A DNA stretch of 64,000 nt from Paenibacillus aceti (GTDB lineage Bacteria; Bacillota; Bacilli; Paenibacillales; Paenibacillaceae), in the NCBI RefSeq assembly GCF_003614185.1, contig NZ_KZ987724.1:11512-75511 (forward strand), given 5' to 3'. Of this stretch, positions 61,396-64,000 are shown in pieces; the first letter of the stretch is position 1; every line of letters starts with the position of its first letter. Below the pieces are notes generated by a model. That model was not told the origin of the DNA, searched no databases, and worked only from the letters and a program-made list of their open reading frames with translations. Made by a program: the position numbers and the translations under genes.

Positions 61396-62070
61396 TTGAT
61401 GAAGCGGCTGATACGTGAGCAGCAGGGCAGTTTTATTCTTGAAGCTTCGCTCGTGCTTCCAACTATTTTTGCGGCTGTGTTAGTTCTGCTCTTCTTCTGT
61501 ATGTATCTATATCAGAATGCTGCGCTGGGACAAGCAGCAGCCATTGCTGCCGAACGCAGTGCCTATGCCTGGGATAACAGCTATCGCAAGCCGCAGACCG
61601 GCGCCTATGAAGCGGGAAAGTATGATTCGCTCTATTGGCGGCTTAAGGATGATGGCATGCTGCAGGCCATCTTCGGCTGGAGTGGCGAGTTGCCCGCTTC
61701 GGATCTGTCCCTTCCAGTCAGTTACTCGGACGGAGGAGCGCTACCTATGAAGAAGCTTGCGGCAACTGGTGAACTGCTTCCTTCTTCACTTAACGGAAGA
61801 ATGCAATATGAGAATAAACTGCTGCTGCGCAAGGTCAAGGTTAGCTTGAAAAGGTTGGTTCCCCTTGTTCCTCTAGAGAAGATCATCGGGGATCTCGCCC
61901 AATCGGGTCAGGCTGTTTCCTACATTGTCGATCCGGTAGAGTGGATTCGAACCGTGGACTTGGCGAGGTATTATGGAGCCAAATTCAAAGGCCGTAGCGG
62001 CGAAGCAATGGATCAGCGTGAAGCAGGGAAGGCGTTGACTCTGTTTGGCAAGCAGGGAGAACAGCCATGA
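61396..62070 (+). CDS. tadE: TadE-like pseudopilin
   Basis: This protein of about 224 residues has a prepilin-like N-terminus: cleavage after Gly in EQQGSFILEASLVLP gives SFILE with Glu +5, followed by a hydrophobic helix (TIFAAVLVLLFFCMYLY). The extracellular part is unremarkable. It starts at the TTG/ATG pair at 61396/61399 only a few bases after the pilin stop. It is thought to be a minor pilin of the Tad system. Confidence 0.85.
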   Translation: MMKRLIREQQGSFILEASLVLPTIFAAVLVLLFFCMYLYQNAALGQAAAIAAERSAYAWDNSYRKPQTGAYEAGKYDSLYWRLKDDGMLQAIFGWSGELPASDLSLPVSYSDGGALPMKKLAATGELLPSSLNGRMQYENKLLLRKVKVSLKRLVPLVPLEKIIGDLAQSGQAVSYIVDPVEWIRTVDLARYYGAKFKGRSGEAMDQREAGKALTLFGKQGEQP

Positions 62071-62146
62071 CTCAAGCGGATGCGGCGAGAATATCACGTA
62101 ATGATGATATAGACGAGTAGGCGGGATCAGGGGAGGAGGAAATTCA

Positions 62147-64000
62147 TTGTTCAAGAGGCGGCAAGATGCGGAGCACGGGGCAGTGACGATATTTCTAGTA
62201 GTTATCTTTGCTTCTGTTTTCGCGTTTGTATCGATATTTATCGATTTTGCCAGAATGGCAGCCCTGCAGACCAAGACAGAGATGCTGGCTCGTTCGGCAG
62301 TCAGGTCGGTTCTATCCTCCTTTGATCCGCAGCTGGTGGAGAAGTACGGTTTGTTTGCATACGGGGATACGGATGCGAATTACATCATGTCCAAGGTGCT
62401 ACAGGACCATATGACTCTATCGAAGAGGAAGGACGATATTCCGATAATGACTGCGAAGCTGGATTCATCGACGGTTGAACTGCTGCGGCCACTTGGCTCC
62501 TATGAAGTATTTGAACGGCAAATCCGGGAGGAAATGAAGTATAAGGCTCCGATTGATTTTGCGATCGAGATTATGAACCGCTTCAAGCCATTATCCAATG
62601 TGATGAAGGAGGCTTCTAATACTGTCGATCTGCTGAGCAAGCTGCAGAAGCTATATAATCAGCGGGAGGCGAAGCTGGATGAAATGCTGGAGAAGCAGCG
62701 CTCCGCGGCCTTAACAGTGAATGAGGTGGCTGCTCTTATCCCGCGTTCAGGTGGTTCGAGCGGAAGCCGCACAGCTGTATCCGTAGCGCAGGGGTATGCG
62801 AATTATGCGGCCATGTATGCAGAGGACATGTACAGAGAGCCGGAGGAACGCCAGTATTCCTATGAAATTGCTATATATCGATCCATGACCATGGGGCTAT
62901 TCAGCGGTTTGAATCGAAGCGTTCAGCATTCGTCTGCCCGTCACGCGATCCTGCTGCCAGAAGCCAGGGAGCTACTTAAGGAAGTTATCGTGATAAATGG
63001 TCAGATGAAGAGTACGATCCAGGAAGCTGAGCAGCGTCCTGTACTTGGAGGCTATAACGATGTGGCGGCATATGAAGGAACTGGTGATCAAGAGGGTGTT
63101 ACAACTGGCGATGAGATCGCTGCTATCCGCGAGAAAAGTGGATCATTGCTGCTTACTGACGAGTTAATAGCGAGTCTGGAGGGAGATATCGAGCGGCAGG
63201 AGTCGGAGTTCAATTCATTTTATGTGGCGGCAGGCTCTTTTCTCGGATGGGAGGGTTCGGTTCTGGCGGCTTCCATATCGGAATCTTCCTTATATGCTGC
63301 GGTGAGCAGCCTAAGTCAAGCAACAAGTGCTTACCTGCGTCAATACTTTGATAAGGGCAGTGGCAATATCCTGGAGAAGAACCAAAGTCTGCTTGAGCAG
63401 CACCGTGCTTCTGATCGGGAGCGGCGTAATATCGAGCAGCAGGCCGGGACGGAGCTTAAGGAAGCGAGAGGGTTAATCGGGAGGATCTCAGGCCTGAAGG
63501 ATAAGTTCAAGGATGTCCAGAAACAGTTTGATCAGCTGCAAATTTTCTATAATGATAATCTTAGCTTTAATCAGTCTCTCTCGTCTGGCGAAGGAGATGG
63601 TCAAATGAAGATAGGAGATGATCCGACAGGGGCTGGCGCAGAAGCAATGGCGGGGATGGATGGTTTCTATGGCGGCTTATCCCGGATATTGGACTCTATG
63701 TCGGATGCGGCTTTTCAAGGGGAGTACATCGCGCATTATTTTTCCTTATTTGATATCAGTACATTGGAACAACTGCTGCGCAATGGGGACTCGAGCGTTA
63801 CTGAAGCATTAGGCGATTCGTTTACGCCGGGGAAACAAGAGATTGAATACATATTGTATGGCTTTCACAATCCGGCAGGAAATATTGCGGCTGCTTATGG
63901 GGAAATCTTCACGTTGCGGCTGGCGATTCGCACGATGGAGGGTTTATTGAAAAATTTGCATAAAGGCAATCCACTGCTGATTCTCGCCTCTGCTCTATTG
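62147..64000 (+). CDS. TadG-like/DUF5702 membrane protein (runs off the window)
   Basis: An open frame of at least 618 codons continues beyond base 64000. It starts with a TTG behind GGGGAGGAGGAAA. Residues 9-40 contain EHGAVTIFLVVIFASVFAFV, a single membrane anchor of the kind found in DUF5702/TadG-like proteins. The rest is a long extracellular region with coiled-coil stretches (LQKLYNQREAKLDEMLEKQR) and about 80 residues of Gly/Ser-rich sequence. It is the last visible gene of the Tad operon and probably a surface-exposed pilus-associated protein. No stop codon lies in the window. Confidence 0.88.
   Translation, partial: MFKRRQDAEHGAVTIFLVVIFASVFAFVSIFIDFARMAALQTKTEMLARSAVRSVLSSFDPQLVEKYGLFAYGDTDANYIMSKVLQDHMTLSKRKDDIPIMTAKLDSSTVELLRPLGSYEVFERQIREEMKYKAPIDFAIEIMNRFKPLSNVMKEASNTVDLLSKLQKLYNQREAKLDEMLEKQRSAALTVNEVAALIPRSGGSSGSRTAVSVAQGYANYAAMYAEDMYREPEERQYSYEIAIYRSMTMGLFSGLNRSVQHSSARHAILLPEARELLKEVIVINGQMKSTIQEAEQRPVLGGYNDVAAYEGTGDQEGVTTGDEIAAIREKSGSLLLTDELIASLEGDIERQESEFNSFYVAAGSFLGWEGSVLAASISESSLYAAVSSLSQATSAYLRQYFDKGSGNILEKNQSLLEQHRASDRERRNIEQQAGTELKEARGLIGRISGLKDKFKDVQKQFDQLQIFYNDNLSFNQSLSSGEGDGQMKIGDDPTGAGAEAMAGMDGFYGGLSRILDSMSDAAFQGEYIAHYFSLFDISTLEQLLRNGDSSVTEALGDSFTPGKQEIEYILYGFHNPAGNIAAAYGEIFTLRLAIRTMEGLLKNLHKGNPLLILASALL

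Noticed and set aside
1-64000. CRISPR array, rRNA or tRNA genes
   Set aside because: No regularly spaced repeats and no conserved rRNA or tRNA sequence were seen on either strand on reading; a dedicated scan (tRNAscan, barrnap, CRISPR finder) could not be run.

Overview
The window looks like a chromosomal segment of a spore-former-type Bacillota, most likely Paenibacillaceae (Paenibacillus or a close relative). This is inferred from moderate GC, strong purine-rich ribosome binding sites with frequent TTG/GTG starts, ydaO-type c-di-AMP riboswitches, a kdp locus with a cut-down KdpD, and a Tad pilus locus of the Bacillota type. No rRNA, tRNA or CRISPR array was seen. The segment is heavily remodelled: eight intact or near-intact insertion sequences (IS256, ISNCY/IS5-like, IS5/IS1182-like, two IS3, IS1380, a DDE element near 46 kb, ISL3), plus remnants of IS256, IS3 and probably IS4 elements.

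Layout. 1-1570: IS256 element at the window edge. 1615-7741: a glycoside-use operon (AraC/GH39 fusion regulator, GH3 glycosidase, GPH symporter). 7794-8909: an SDR oxidoreductase with an N-terminal zinc-binding segment. 8976-12400: two abutting insertion sequences. The second one truncates a large serine recombinase that begins a decayed integrative conjugative element (12397-18935: recombinase, small ORF, IS3 insertion, frameshifted NlpC/P60 conjugation hydrolase, DUF6075-like protein, sigma factor). 19383-20210: an alpha/beta-hydrolase that appears to lack its catalytic acid and histidine.

20300-30788: high-affinity potassium uptake. A leftward operon (two small ORFs, kdpF, kdpA, kdpB, kdpC and a tandem-duplicated KdpD sensor domain without a kinase) lies under a c-di-AMP riboswitch plus a second aptamer-like leader. 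Divergent from it are the kdp histidine kinase and KdpE. A second complete c-di-AMP riboswitch with its own promoter and terminator (30947-31230) has lost its target gene to IS3 and IS1380 insertions.

33982-40214: an accessory island with a helicase fragment, a promoter-to-terminator non-coding stretch, small unknown proteins, a DUF6744-like protein, a toxin-antitoxin-like DUF4258/RHH pair, and a MoxR AAA ATPase with its VWA partner. 40629-54719: a glycosylation/export cluster. It contains a 31-residue peptide with three consecutive cysteines, a GT2 glycosyltransferase, two ABC exporters, a radical SAM/SPASM enzyme, a WbqC protein, a DegT aminotransferase, a PIG-L deacetylase, a GT2-TPR protein of SunS-like architecture, a second GT2 and GalU. 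This is my best candidate for an undescribed system, a glycosylated cysteine-rich peptide or an unusual surface glycan.

54857-58866: pseudogenes and IS debris (a NUDIX gene with an ISL3 insertion flanked by a perfect 8-bp duplication, a broken IS256), a second NUDIX gene, and a GC-rich non-coding element. 59100-64000: a Tad (Flp pilus) operon whose CpaF ATPase survives only as a C-terminal fragment, followed by TadB, TadC, Flp, TadE and a DUF5702/TadG-like protein that runs off the window.
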